Shown here: in pieces, positions 29,965 through 38,991 of the stretch
Numbering within the stretch: position 1 is the stretch's first letter
How the letters are laid out: each line of letters opens with the position of its first letter
Assembly (NCBI GenBank): GCA_001970955.1
Contig: MPUH01000250.1
Coordinates: 1-64,000 of the forward strand
Direction: 5' to 3'
Source: Stentor coeruleus
Taxonomy: Eukaryota > Ciliophora > Heterotrichea > Heterotrichida > Stentoridae
Length of the DNA stretch: 64,000 bases
Position numbers and translations under genes: made by a program
Notes under the pieces: model-generated
The model's input: only the letters and a program-made list of their open reading frames with translations
Told to the model about the DNA's origin: nothing
Database searches by the model: none

Positions 29965-30819
29965 AAATGATTTTTTATTGTTAGAGATACACTTTTTTAC
30001 TTACATTTTAGATTTTGGTTTTTCAAATCCTTAAAGTATATTGATTCATGTGAAATTTTTATTGAAAGTTCTTCTAAATTTTTTTCTTTTGTTGTTTTCT
30101 CCAAAAATCCTCTAAGAATACTTTTTTAATTCCAAGGCTAAGATTTATTGGTGATTTTTCCTTTAAGACCAGTCAAGGTTTTCTTAGACTTAGTATGTTT
30201 TTAGCGTTTTCTCTATTTTTTTTTCAAATGCAAGACTGGTCTTGATTTTTTTCCTTCTGGTTTCTATACTAGATTTGGCTCACAAATTGAGGATTATTTT
30301 TGAGGAATAATATATAGAAAACTCCATGGTAACAGAGCATTTAATCAAGTTATGGTTCATGTACTAAATTTCATCCTTTCTTTTTTATATATACCAATCT
30401 ATCTTTCCTACAAAGTTCATATTCATATATCTCCAAAGAAGTTTATTTTTTTAACACAAATTGTATTTTATACAATCTTATTTTCAATTACAAATTCCTA
30501 TAGCATCTCCAAAAGTGAAAATATATTTAAAAAGAATTTTTATACATTCAATAATCACAATTTCTAATAACAACTTATATTACTCTAATCACCCAAATAT
30601 ATACCCTAAAATTACTTACTAAATAGTAAATTAATCTTTATAAAAAAGCTACATATATTATTATAAATACATACAATGTTACTTAACATTAGAATAATTT
30701 CTTCTAATAGCCGAGCAACTGCTATGATTTTGTTTAATTTGTTGATACAATATCGATATATGACTTTTAGCATCTTGCATTTGTTTCTTAACAAAATCAT
30801 CACTATATCCAAGTTTTTT
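29965..30819. other. Gene-free stretch between convergent genes
   Basis: T-rich and AT-rich DNA. Short open frames at 30352-30567 (+) and 30612-30812 (-) are low-complexity hydrophobic translations of AT-rich DNA and are not supported as genes. It probably holds 3' UTRs of both flanking genes. Confidence 0.5.
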
Positions 30820-32181
30820 CTATATAACTTTTACCAAGTGATTTATAGCTGAATCAGCTTGCGTAAACTCTGTTTCAGCATTAGTCGTATAATGACTGAT
30901 TTCAGAATTCAAGCTTAGATTTCCCAGTTTTTTGAACCAAGGATTAGCAAGGATTTCTCTAGCAGTTAATCTTTGTTCAGGATCAGCGACTAATATTTTT
31001 TCAATAAGTTCTTTAGGTTCAGAAGATACGAAACTAGGAACGTAAATAAGTCCGGATAGAATTTTTTTATAGCATTCTTTATCAGAATGAGATTTAAAAG
31101 GGAAATACCCACAAAGCATACCAAAAAGCACAACACCGCAAGCCCATATATCAACAGGAGGACCTAAATATTCAGTTTTAAGTATGATCTCAGGTGCCAT
31201 GTAACTTGGTGTTCCACAAAAAGTCTTCGTTCTTTGATCTTTAGGCATACATGTTGAAAAGCCAAAATCGATTATTTTAACATTGTAACAGTGGTCTAAA
31301 AGAACATTGTCAAATTTTATGTCTCTATGAGATACATCGTTTGCATGGCAGTATTCTAAGGCTGAAATTATTTGATAAAAAATTCTACATGCATCACTTT
31401 CAGATAACTTTCTTTCAGGATGTTTTCTAACATAGTCATTTAGAGAAAGTCCGTTGATTAATTCTAATATCAAATATAGAAACTCATCTGTCTCTATAGC
31501 TTCATACATTTTCAATATGTTACTATGATTAAGTTTGTTGAGAATCTGTATTTCCCTATGAGCATTTCTAAGCCTGCTTGAGTCCTGGAATTTTGTTTTA
31601 TCATAAATTTTTATAGCAACTTTTCTATTCGAAGCCTTATGTATAGCATATCTCACAACAGCATAAGCTCCTTTACCTATCTCTTTACCCAGCATATAAT
31701 TCTGAATCCCAGTAATCGGTCTTTCTGTAGTTAAAGGTTCAGCAAAAAGTCTAGTTGTCAATACCGATCCTCGTAAATTCAGTGGTGTGTACAATTTTTT
31801 TACCATCGGGCCAAAGAGTACTTGTTTTTGTTCTTCAGGTAAGTTAATTTTAAACCTTGTCCTATCTTTTGATTTAGTACTTGACACTCGTTGATTATTT
31901 GAATTATGAGCCGTAAATGGTCTAGAGCTTCTTGCTGTTTGTGGCTGAACAGGAAATTTTTTGTTTATTAAAACTGGTTGAGAATGATCTCTAGATGATA
32001 CTGCTTCTGAATTGATTGGCCTTGAAGTATGTAATTTAATCTTCCTTCCTGGATTGTATGAGAAAACACGTACAGGTCGAGATGAGTTTTGGCTTATACG
32101 AGGGCGGATATCAAGGAAAGTTTCAGGCTTTATAGGGTGTATTCTTTGGAATTGATCTTTGTCTTCAGTTGAAGGATTCAT
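30820..32181 (-). CDS. CAMK-like Ser/Thr protein kinase
   Basis: 453 residues. The N-terminal 160 are Ser/Arg/Pro-rich and disordered (R-P-V-R-V-F-S-Y-N-P-G-R-K). The kinase domain at about 165-425 starts Y-M-L-G-K-E-I-G-K-G-A-Y-A-V-V-R, with V-A-I-K-I-Y-D-K, the catalytic loop S-H-R-D-I-K-F-D-N, D-F-G-F-S, activation segment T-F-C-G-T-P-S-Y-M-A-P-E-I-I, V-D-I-W-A-C-G-V-V-L-F and R-L-T-A-R-E-I-L-A-N-P-W-F. The F-C-G-T-P-x-Y-M-A-P-E-I plus H-P/N-W-F ending places it near AMPK/MARK or other CAMK kinases of ciliates. No EF hands or UBA domain follow, so calcium control is not seen. The stop is TAG. Confidence 0.88.
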   Translation of the reverse strand: MNPSTEDKDQFQRIHPIKPETFLDIRPRISQNSSRPVRVFSYNPGRKIKLHTSRPINSEAVSSRDHSQPVLINKKFPVQPQTARSSRPFTAHNSNNQRVSSTKSKDRTRFKINLPEEQKQVLFGPMVKKLYTPLNLRGSVLTTRLFAEPLTTERPITGIQNYMLGKEIGKGAYAVVRYAIHKASNRKVAIKIYDKTKFQDSSRLRNAHREIQILNKLNHSNILKMYEAIETDEFLYLILELINGLSLNDYVRKHPERKLSESDACRIFYQIISALEYCHANDVSHRDIKFDNVLLDHCYNVKIIDFGFSTCMPKDQRTKTFCGTPSYMAPEIILKTEYLGPPVDIWACGVVLFGMLCGYFPFKSHSDKECYKKILSGLIYVPSFVSSEPKELIEKILVADPEQRLTAREILANPWFKKLGNLSLNSEISHYTTNAETEFTQADSAINHLVKVI

Positions 32182-33155
32182 TTTTGAGAAAATATGAGGA
32201 AGTTGAGAATGAAATAGTAGAAGAATATTGGAAGATAGGAGGATTAGAGAGGTAGGGGATTATTTAGGGATTTATGATTAGATGATTGTGGAATTATTTG
32301 GATTATGAAAAATTGAGTTTTAATTGATTATTGATGACTGTTAAAATAGTTGGGAGTTTTGGTTTTAGAGTATGAGATTGGATAATAGAAGAGTTTTGGT
32401 GTTTTTCGGAATTATGATAATTAGGAGTGTGTAGGGAAGTGCGATAAATTAATTATTAAGCAGAGAATAGGTGGAAATTATTGTGTGGAATTTTTGAGTC
32501 TTTTTTGTGAATGTTAAATCATTTTTATGATTATTTATTTTATATTAGTTAATTTAAAATGTGTATAAAACTAAAGAATTTTAATGATACTGATTAAAAT
32601 TAGTAATTAAATTCTTAGCAAACCTTTTCTTCATCAGTTATCTTTATATTTTCTGCACATCAGTTGGGATTAACAAAAGCCTATTAACTAAATCCTGTAC
32701 ATTTTCTTTAGTATAACCCTAGCCAACAAGAAATCACAACTCTCCCTCACGACTCACAAATAATTTCATCAACTCTTCATCATCATAACAATGATTTATG
32801 CCCTTAAGGTTTTCCAAAGTCTTATAAAAAAAATCCTGAACATAGTCAAACTCATGATCAAAAACTTTTCGATATCAATTTCAAGCCAGAATCAAGATGC
32901 ATTTTTAGGAACAGGTACTTAAGTAATCATAAAAAATATCCTTTTAATAATCCATTTAGTTTATGCAATAAAATACTCTATAATTTTGGTGTTTTTATAA
33001 TACTATAAGTTTCATCAATAATTTCTAAAATTTTGAAAATCATAGTTGATGTACTTGAAATTTATGAAACTGAAAACGAAGCTGTCCTGATATCAAAGCA
33101 AATTTTTTTTTTAATAATTTTATACGATTAGTTATGATAATTACTTAAATTCAAG
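32182..33155. other. Gene-free stretch holding one decayed coding fragment
   Basis: 32182-32500 is G-rich on the + strand, the 5' flank of the minus-strand kinase. 32644-32906 contains the remnant listed separately. The rest is AT-rich without signal. Confidence 0.5.
32644..32906 (-). pseudogene. Decayed host-gene fragment, family unknown
   Basis: On the minus strand a protein-like frame reads Y-R-K-V-F-D-H-E-F-D-Y-V-Q-D-F-F-Y-K-T-L-E-N, then Y-D-D-E-E-L-M-K-L-F-V-S-R-E-G-E-L, a TGA, F-L-V-G, a TAG, and G-Y-T-K-E-N-V-Q-D-L-V-N-R-L-L-L-I-P-T-D-V-Q. A further stretch beginning M-H-L-D-S-G-L-K-L-I lies upstream in another frame. The amino-acid composition is coding-like, but two stops and one frame change make a working gene unlikely. 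No 15- or 16-nt GT..AG intron removes the stops. Confidence 0.4.
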
Positions 33156-34514
33156 CTAAAGTTGGTTTGAGTCGTATATTATTGTATATGCTGATGGAGA
33201 TCTGTATGTAAGTTTCCCTGCTGCTGGGATTTCTTCAGGGTGTTGAATAGGCAAATTGAAGACTTTTCCTGAACAAAATTGAGACTGAGTTAGCCTTTTT
33301 TTATAAAGTTTATTACAACAAGGACAATATTTCTTAGGCTCAACAACTTGATTATTATTTTCTGAAAGAGATTTTATTATTTTTTCTTCATTGCAGGCTA
33401 TGGATATTTCAGGATGATTTTGTATGCTTTCATTATGTGCTTGTATCGATTTGTTTTTATTTAAATTTTGATTTTTTATTATAGGCTGCTCTTTAAGATT
33501 ATTTGCATTGGCTAGCTTTTTTAAAGGCATCTGTGGCTCTAAGACTTCTCTAGCACTAATACTTTTCTGCAACAAAAATTTACTTTGACCACATATTTTC
33601 TTAGTATTTTCATGCTTTTTCACAATGATTTCTTCAGCTTTTCCAGCAGTGTTATCTTCAGTTTCTAATTTTCGCTCACTTTTTAAAGGTTTTTTTTCAA
33701 GCAAGTCAATCTTAGCTATATCTTTTATATTCACATTTTTATCACTAGGCAAAATTTGCTGTTTTTTCTTAAGTTTGCTTTCCTCTTCAAAACAAGATAC
33801 TTTAATCTCATCTTTACATATTCTATTTAAAATCTGAATTTTATCTTGTTTTTTCATTGCTCTGTCCTGAACATTTTCTAATACTTTCAATTTAGAAAGG
33901 TCTTTATTTCCATCATGAGGAGCTGAATTATAGCTTTTCATATAATTCCCATACAAAAACCCACCAAAAATTGGGCTTTTATTTGCATGTCCATAATTTG
34001 CAAAAACAGGTTTTCCAAAATATTTTTTAAAGCTGCTATCTGGCATTGACCTTGTGGCTAGTTTATATTTATCTATGCTTGCTTTTTGTTTTAAGGTATT
34101 TTTATGTTTAATTTTTGGTGAGGGTTGTTTTGTTGCATGAGATAAACAAATTGGGGTATTTTGTCTAGGTTTAGGGCTTGTGCTGATTTTTTTAGGGTTT
34201 ATGGTCGGGATTTGATCTGATTGCTTAGGGTCATTTTCTGGAATTGGTTTTGGATGATATGCTGAAGTTGGTAATGGGAAGTTTGGGGATAGTAATAGGT
34301 AGCTTTGATATGTATATTGAGAATCACTAAGCCAATTATAATTGCTGGGTTTTGTTTGAGTGTTTTTAGGATTTGAGTCTTGTGCACTAAATGCAGGCAA
34401 GGGATTTATTGGTGAGTCTGTTTTATGATTTACTTTACTAAAAAATTCGTTATGGTATATTTTTTGATTGCTTAATAGAGCTTCTTGTTCGGCTATATCA
34501 TTTGCTGAATACAT
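33156..34514 (-). CDS. Asn/Lys-rich low-complexity protein with C-terminal CxxC motif
   Basis: 452 residues, hydrophilic and mostly disordered, rich in N, K, S and P. No membrane segment is seen. The only compact element is near the C-terminus: Y-C-P-C-C-N-K-L-Y-K-K-R-L-T-Q-S-Q-F-C-S-G at about residues 393-413, four cysteines that could bind one zinc. The final stretch is P-A-A-G-K-L-T-Y-R-S-P-S-A-Y-T. I do not recognise the family. The start ATG (34512-34514) falls inside a 50-nt block that the assembly repeats at 34548-34597, so the upstream flank is partly artificial. The stop is TAG. Function unknown. Confidence 0.75.
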   Translation of the reverse strand: MYSANDIAEQEALLSNQKIYHNEFFSKVNHKTDSPINPLPAFSAQDSNPKNTQTKPSNYNWLSDSQYTYQSYLLLSPNFPLPTSAYHPKPIPENDPKQSDQIPTINPKKISTSPKPRQNTPICLSHATKQPSPKIKHKNTLKQKASIDKYKLATRSMPDSSFKKYFGKPVFANYGHANKSPIFGGFLYGNYMKSYNSAPHDGNKDLSKLKVLENVQDRAMKKQDKIQILNRICKDEIKVSCFEEESKLKKKQQILPSDKNVNIKDIAKIDLLEKKPLKSERKLETEDNTAGKAEEIIVKKHENTKKICGQSKFLLQKSISAREVLEPQMPLKKLANANNLKEQPIIKNQNLNKNKSIQAHNESIQNHPEISIACNEEKIIKSLSENNNQVVEPKKYCPCCNKLYKKRLTQSQFCSGKVFNLPIQHPEEIPAAGKLTYRSPSAYTIIYDSNQL

Positions 34515-34597
34515 TATTTAGCATTTTTCACATATATTTAGATGATNATCATTTGCTGAATACATTATTTAGCATTTTTCACATATATTTAGATGAT
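34497..34597. repeat. Assembly-overlap duplication around N at 34547 (50 nt twice)
   Basis: 34497-34546 and 34548-34597 are identical. The block contains the ATG and first codons of the 33156-34514 gene, so a second false start appears upstream. Confidence 0.92.
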
Positions 34598-34996
34598 AAT
34601 TTTTTGAGTTAATACAAATTGACGGACTTGTAAATGATTTTATTAAAAAAATGCATTTTATATAACAATTTATTGAAAATCAACTAAAATATGATTGAGT
34701 ATTTTATAAACCTTAACACATTAAAAGTTTTCAAATAGTATAGGTAAAAGGCACATGCCAGGGACAAAGCATTTAGAATTATTACTGAAAAGCGCAGATT
34801 CCAAGTTCCTTGACTTTTAAGACTGTAAAAGATACTTAGATTATTTAAAATGGGATCCTGAAATGCATATGAACCCAAAAGTTAGACTTTTAAATCTTTG
34901 GCTTACTGATTAGACTATCCAACATGTAAATATCACTCATATCTAAATTAGCAAATATCTTCTATAACAAAAACTTATTACGTTTGATAAATAATT
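34598..34996. other. Divergent spacer with a short open frame of uncertain status
   Basis: 34684-34878 (minus) is open for 64 codons and reads like the end of a membrane protein (L-R-F-S-V-I-I-L-N-A-L-S-L-A-C-A-F-Y-L-Y-Y), but it has no ATG and a stop directly upstream. It may be a remnant. Otherwise this is promoter DNA of two outward-facing genes. Confidence 0.35.
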
Positions 34997-36064
34997 ATGG
35001 AAAGACGGATGCATTTACTTAAAGCAAAATCCAAAACCCCAGTGAGAACATACGCTGATTTCATTGGAGAAGATAGTAAAGACCTCAATGAAGACTATTC
35101 AAGAATCGGAAACAGTTCAGTTAAACTAACAGATGGGACATCTTTGAACGATAGCCCTGAAAGAAAAGAGACTAATCAAGAAACCTGGGGTTCAAGTGAA
35201 GCCGAAACCATAGGATACTTAAAAATTGAGTTGCAGAACAAACAACAAGATATTGAAGATTTACTTATAAAACATGATGAACTCAACTCTGCATTAATTA
35301 CATATAAAGCACAAAATAATAGCTTGCATAAAGAACTGAACAGTTGTAGAGAAAAAAACTATCAACTTGATGTCGAGTTGTATTTACTTAAAGAAAACTT
35401 GGGGAATAAAGAAAAGGAGATTTTGCAGTTGGAACACGAACTGGATTTGTGTACAAATTCGGAAAAAGCTCATAAACAACTTAAAGAGGAGAATGTGAGT
35501 TTGAAAGAAGAGATTAAAAATAAAAAGTCAATTTTTGAAGCTAAACTTAAGAAAAGTATTCAGAAAAACGAAGAACTTATAAAAATTATTCATGAGAATA
35601 ATGATTGCATAACGTCATTGAAAAAAAAAATTGCGATAATTGACCAGAACAAGAAACTTCAAGATCCTGATGATTTTTTGATAAGAAAAACAGCTCAGTC
35701 TGTAGACACAAAGTTTAAGATTGAGAAACTGAAAATCCCAAGAAATTATCAATCATCTTTATCTCCTGATAGGAATTTGATATTAACAGAAAGGACAGCT
35801 AAAACTGAAAGCACTTTAATGAACGATCTTCAGCTTTTGTTATCTGTAGAAAGTCCATCTAAATTAATGTCATCAATTCTACACCTTAAAGAAAGCCATA
35901 AAAGCTATAAAAAGTATCAGAATTTCTATAAACAAATCTCAGCTTTAGTCCAAGAATGCTCGCCTTCAGGCTTTTTTACCTCAGAGCCTACTCCTAATCA
36001 AATCTGGAAATGGATTACACGTTTATTAGAAGAATATATGCATTTAAAACAAACTATATACTAA
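34997..36064 (+). CDS. Coiled-coil protein, function unknown
   Basis: 355 residues. The N-terminal 70 are charged and polar. About residues 70-220 form a continuous coiled coil (I-E-L-Q-N-K-Q-Q-D-I-E-D-L-L-I-K, E-K-E-I-L-Q-L-E-H-E-L-D-L). A basic linker and a C-terminal globular-looking segment follow (L-H-L-K-E-S-H-K-S-Y-K-K-Y-Q-N-F-Y-K-Q, P-T-P-N-Q-I-W-K-W-I-T-R-L-L-E-E-Y-M-H-L-K). The C-terminal tryptophan/leucine helix pair looks like a conserved end, but I cannot name it. It is convergent with the next coiled-coil gene: the stop codons are six bases apart, so the 3' UTRs must overlap. Cytoskeletal or centrosomal use is a guess based on composition. Confidence 0.8.
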   Translation: MERRMHLLKAKSKTPVRTYADFIGEDSKDLNEDYSRIGNSSVKLTDGTSLNDSPERKETNQETWGSSEAETIGYLKIELQNKQQDIEDLLIKHDELNSALITYKAQNNSLHKELNSCREKNYQLDVELYLLKENLGNKEKEILQLEHELDLCTNSEKAHKQLKEENVSLKEEIKNKKSIFEAKLKKSIQKNEELIKIIHENNDCITSLKKKIAIIDQNKKLQDPDDFLIRKTAQSVDTKFKIEKLKIPRNYQSSLSPDRNLILTERTAKTESTLMNDLQLLLSVESPSKLMSSILHLKESHKSYKKYQNFYKQISALVQECSPSGFFTSEPTPNQIWKWITRLLEEYMHLKQTIY

Positions 36065-36070
36065 ATTAAC

Positions 36071-37708
36071 TTAAGACAAAAACTTTTTCAGCCTCTGTTT
36101 AGCTTTTTCTTCCAAGTTTTTAATAATAATCAAAGTTTTCACATCATTAAAATCAATACGCCCTTTTGTCATATCAGTTCTTTGCAGTTCACTAAGTATT
36201 TCCCATAAGCTTTTAATCTCATTATCTCTTTCTTTCATTTTTTGTTTTAAATTTTCATTCTGACTTCTAATATTTATTTGGTTTTCTGCTAATTCGTTTT
36301 CTCTTATACACCCTTGTAGTCCTCTTCTTTCACGATCTTCAGTTAAATCAAGAATTGTTTGTTTGTATTCTTTAATCTCATGTTTAAGCCCAGTATAAAT
36401 TTCTGCCCATTCATTTTTTTGTTTAATTCGATGCTTTTCACGAGTTTCAATTTCTATTGAGATTCTTTCTCGTTCAGCTATAAGTTGATGTTCTTTTTCG
36501 TCGATAGCTTGACGAAGGTAAGCGATTTCTTGCGAGTCATTTTTTGAAGCATTTTTCTTGTCTTCTTGCCAATGCTGGATTTCTTCTCTTAGTTCGACTA
36601 TTGTTCTTTGTCGTGAGTCAATATCGAAATTCTGACGACGAAGCTGTTCTTCAAGGTTTGCGATGTCCATTTTCAGCTTAGAAATCTCTCGTTCTTTGGC
36701 TTGGATGTTTTGACTCGCCACATTTATTTCGTTTTTCAAAGATATTTCATGAACTGAAGAAGCTTCTTTGACTAATCTTTCCAGCTTTGATATCTCTGCT
36801 TTAAGTACTGAACTTTCTCTTTCAAAATCTTCTTCTTGTGACCGGATCAATTCTTGTAAATTCTTTTGTTCTTTTTCTAAAAAGTCAATATCTTGGTTTT
36901 TCATCATCACTTGCTGTAGAAGTTCAGAACATTCGAGGTTTTTACGTTTAAAAGCTTCTGTTTTATCATCAAAAGAAGACTGTGAAAAGTCAACTTTTGC
37001 CTGTAAATCAGCAAGTTTTTTCATATACTCTTTTTCAACATCAGTAGCTTTTGGTAAGGCATTTAATGACTTATTTAAATCTTGAAGTGCTTTAATTTGT
37101 GCATCATATTTTCTCCGCTCTTTATTTATGGATTCTTGGAATTCAACATTTAAGTCTTTTGTTAGATTAGCTTTTTCAAATGATGAAACTTGTGCTAATT
37201 TATCTATTTGCCTTAATGCATCATGTAATGTTAATAATAAAGCTTCAAGTTCATTTACAACTTCTTCATTAGCTTCTTCAACTTCTCCAACTTGTTTAAG
37301 CAAATGCTCTCGGTTTGTTGTAATTTTTATAGTACTTAAGGATTTTTTTTGATTGTTTATGACTGTGATTACATTTTCTATAACATAAGCTCGTTTGTTG
37401 ATGAGGTCTCGAAGTCTTTTGTAATCGTCAGATGGCTCGAAGTCAATTGAATCCTTTTGAGTTTTGGGTTTTGGTTTCTTTTTATAGTTAGCTTTGATGA
37501 TTTGAGGATTTTCGAAATCTTCCCAATCTTCTTCGATGTTTTTTCTCGGTTTTTTGGGCTTGTCGAGATGATAGTTTATCATTTCTTTGGCTTTGTTTTT
37601 GTAAAAGTCAAAGAGTGGCCCTACGTTTTGCACGTTTGGAGGGACGCAGTTGAGTAGTTTCTTTTCTATGTTGATCTCGGAAGGAGATTTTTCCCTTATC
37701 GTTACCAT
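36071..37708 (-). CDS. Long coiled-coil protein, probably cytoskeletal or ciliary
   Basis: 545 residues. A short N-terminal region (P-P-N-V-Q-N-V-G-P-L-F-D-F-Y-K-N-K-A-K-E-M-I-N) is followed by a basic linker with K-K-K-P-K-P-K. Near-continuous heptad sequence then runs from about residue 95 to 530, with several E-x-x-x-L-x-x-x-I/L runs and an N-terminal helical part A-L-L-L-T-L-H-D-A-L-R-Q-I. Size and layout are like coiled-coil proteins of basal bodies and axonemes, but no diagnostic motif is visible. It ends six bases from the stop of the oppositely oriented coiled-coil gene. Its 5' flank (37709-37850) is G-rich on the + strand. Confidence 0.82.
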   Translation of the reverse strand: MVTIREKSPSEINIEKKLLNCVPPNVQNVGPLFDFYKNKAKEMINYHLDKPKKPRKNIEEDWEDFENPQIIKANYKKKPKPKTQKDSIDFEPSDDYKRLRDLINKRAYVIENVITVINNQKKSLSTIKITTNREHLLKQVGEVEEANEEVVNELEALLLTLHDALRQIDKLAQVSSFEKANLTKDLNVEFQESINKERRKYDAQIKALQDLNKSLNALPKATDVEKEYMKKLADLQAKVDFSQSSFDDKTEAFKRKNLECSELLQQVMMKNQDIDFLEKEQKNLQELIRSQEEDFERESSVLKAEISKLERLVKEASSVHEISLKNEINVASQNIQAKEREISKLKMDIANLEEQLRRQNFDIDSRQRTIVELREEIQHWQEDKKNASKNDSQEIAYLRQAIDEKEHQLIAERERISIEIETREKHRIKQKNEWAEIYTGLKHEIKEYKQTILDLTEDRERRGLQGCIRENELAENQINIRSQNENLKQKMKERDNEIKSLWEILSELQRTDMTKGRIDFNDVKTLIIIKNLEEKAKQRLKKFLS

Positions 37709-38991
37709 TTAAATTTTTAAAGTTAAATATGAAGAAGATTGGAGAGAGATAAGGAGGGTTAGAGAGTTTGGATTTTGTTTAGAAAGGAGATTTTGGATAT
37801 AGTGAGAGATTTTTTATGAATAAATTGAGTAGGTAAATTTAGGATTAGATTATAATTTTGTGATTAAGTTTAGATTTAGGTATGCATTTTTAGATTGGGC
37901 AGTTAGTTTGGATGCTAATTTAGAAGGGTTTGGGAGGTTTTTTATATTTTTGGCTTTTGAAAGGATTTTATTTAAAAAATTAAAGCGGCAATCAAAATCT
38001 TACAGTTACGCAGAAGGGAATTATGATTTTTTTACGATAATTTACTTGGCTAAAAATTTGAAATCTTGAGATAAGACTGAGCTTTATTATATTTTTGGCA
38101 TCCAGATTTGATAGATTTGTGAATTAGTGTGTTTTTTAAATTTATAAAAACTATTAAAAGCTAGGTATTTAGACCTATTTGATTAAATATATACATTTAT
38201 TATAATATTTTATTACTTTCATGGTTATTGCTTCAGGGTTTATGTGGGCTAATATTATTAATTTTACATTGAGATATATTTTCTCATTTTTTAAATCAAA
38301 AACTCATAAAATCTTTATTCGTTTACCATACTTAAATTTATAGCATCATAATTTAAACTTTTACTCTTTTTTTAATTCACTCTAAAAACAATATTACATT
38401 GAAATCCCAGCGATAATAAAATTAATCTACCCCCAATTTCTTAAGCATTAAACTTCTAAGTTTTAAAGATTAATAAATCACCTAAAAATCATATCATCAA
38501 CTTTTTCCATCATTCATAATTTCCCCTCATAAAAATAATATTCTATTATCCCATATTATACTAAACCTCAACTTTCAAAACAAAAATCTCCTTAAATCAA
38601 AAACATCTCTGTTCTCTTCTATAAAATCCCTTCATCCACCGCCTCTATTTCACAGATTTCTAATCCCAATTTCTCAACTTTCACATTGAAAAAAAAATTT
38701 TCATCAGAACTTTCTTCCTAATGACTTTTCAAGAATATTTTTATCCAGCCTACATAAAGCATTAAGACTATCCCGACTATGCTTTTATTATCGCCAACAA
38801 GGGTTTATCATCCCAACACACCAAATAGAATATTCGGAACGATTCTAAAAATCTGTTAATATGGACTATTTATACTAATCTCTTATAAATATCTAGAAAA
38901 ACACATAAGACAACTCCCTTAGTATAAAGCTTTCCGATTTTGAGATTTTTGATAACTATACATAACTGTTCACTATAAAAACTCATAATAA
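37709..38991. other. Divergent gene-free stretch of about 1.3 kb
   Basis: The left end is G-rich on the + strand; the right part is C-rich and almost G-free (15 C, 0 G in 38521-38580). A decayed minus-strand coding fragment (38619-38805) lies within. The open frame at 37860-38069 has no ATG and is not supported. Confidence 0.5.
38619..38805 (-). pseudogene. Decayed C-terminal coding fragment, family unknown
   Basis: Minus-strand frame: G-D-N-K-S-I-V-G-I-V-L-M-L-Y-V-G-W-I-K-I-F-L-K-S-H, a TAG, then E-E-S-S-D-E-N-F-F-F-N-V-K-V-E-K-L-G-L-E-I-C-E-I-E-A-V-D-E-G-I-L and a final TAG. The second part looks strongly protein-like. Stops upstream and the internal TAG have no 15- or 16-nt intron to remove them. 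It may be a remnant or the last exon of a gene I cannot reconstruct. Confidence 0.35.

Noticed and set aside
30352-30567. 71-codon + strand frame
   Set aside because: Low-complexity I/F/Y/S-rich translation of AT-rich DNA with no family features.
34684-34878. 64-codon minus-strand membrane-like frame
   Set aside because: No ATG, a stop directly upstream and no usable 15-nt intron; at best a remnant, kept only as a note in the spacer entry.
37860-38069. 69-codon + strand frame
   Set aside because: Begins at GTG, lies in the 5' flank of the opposite-strand coiled-coil gene, and has no recognisable features.
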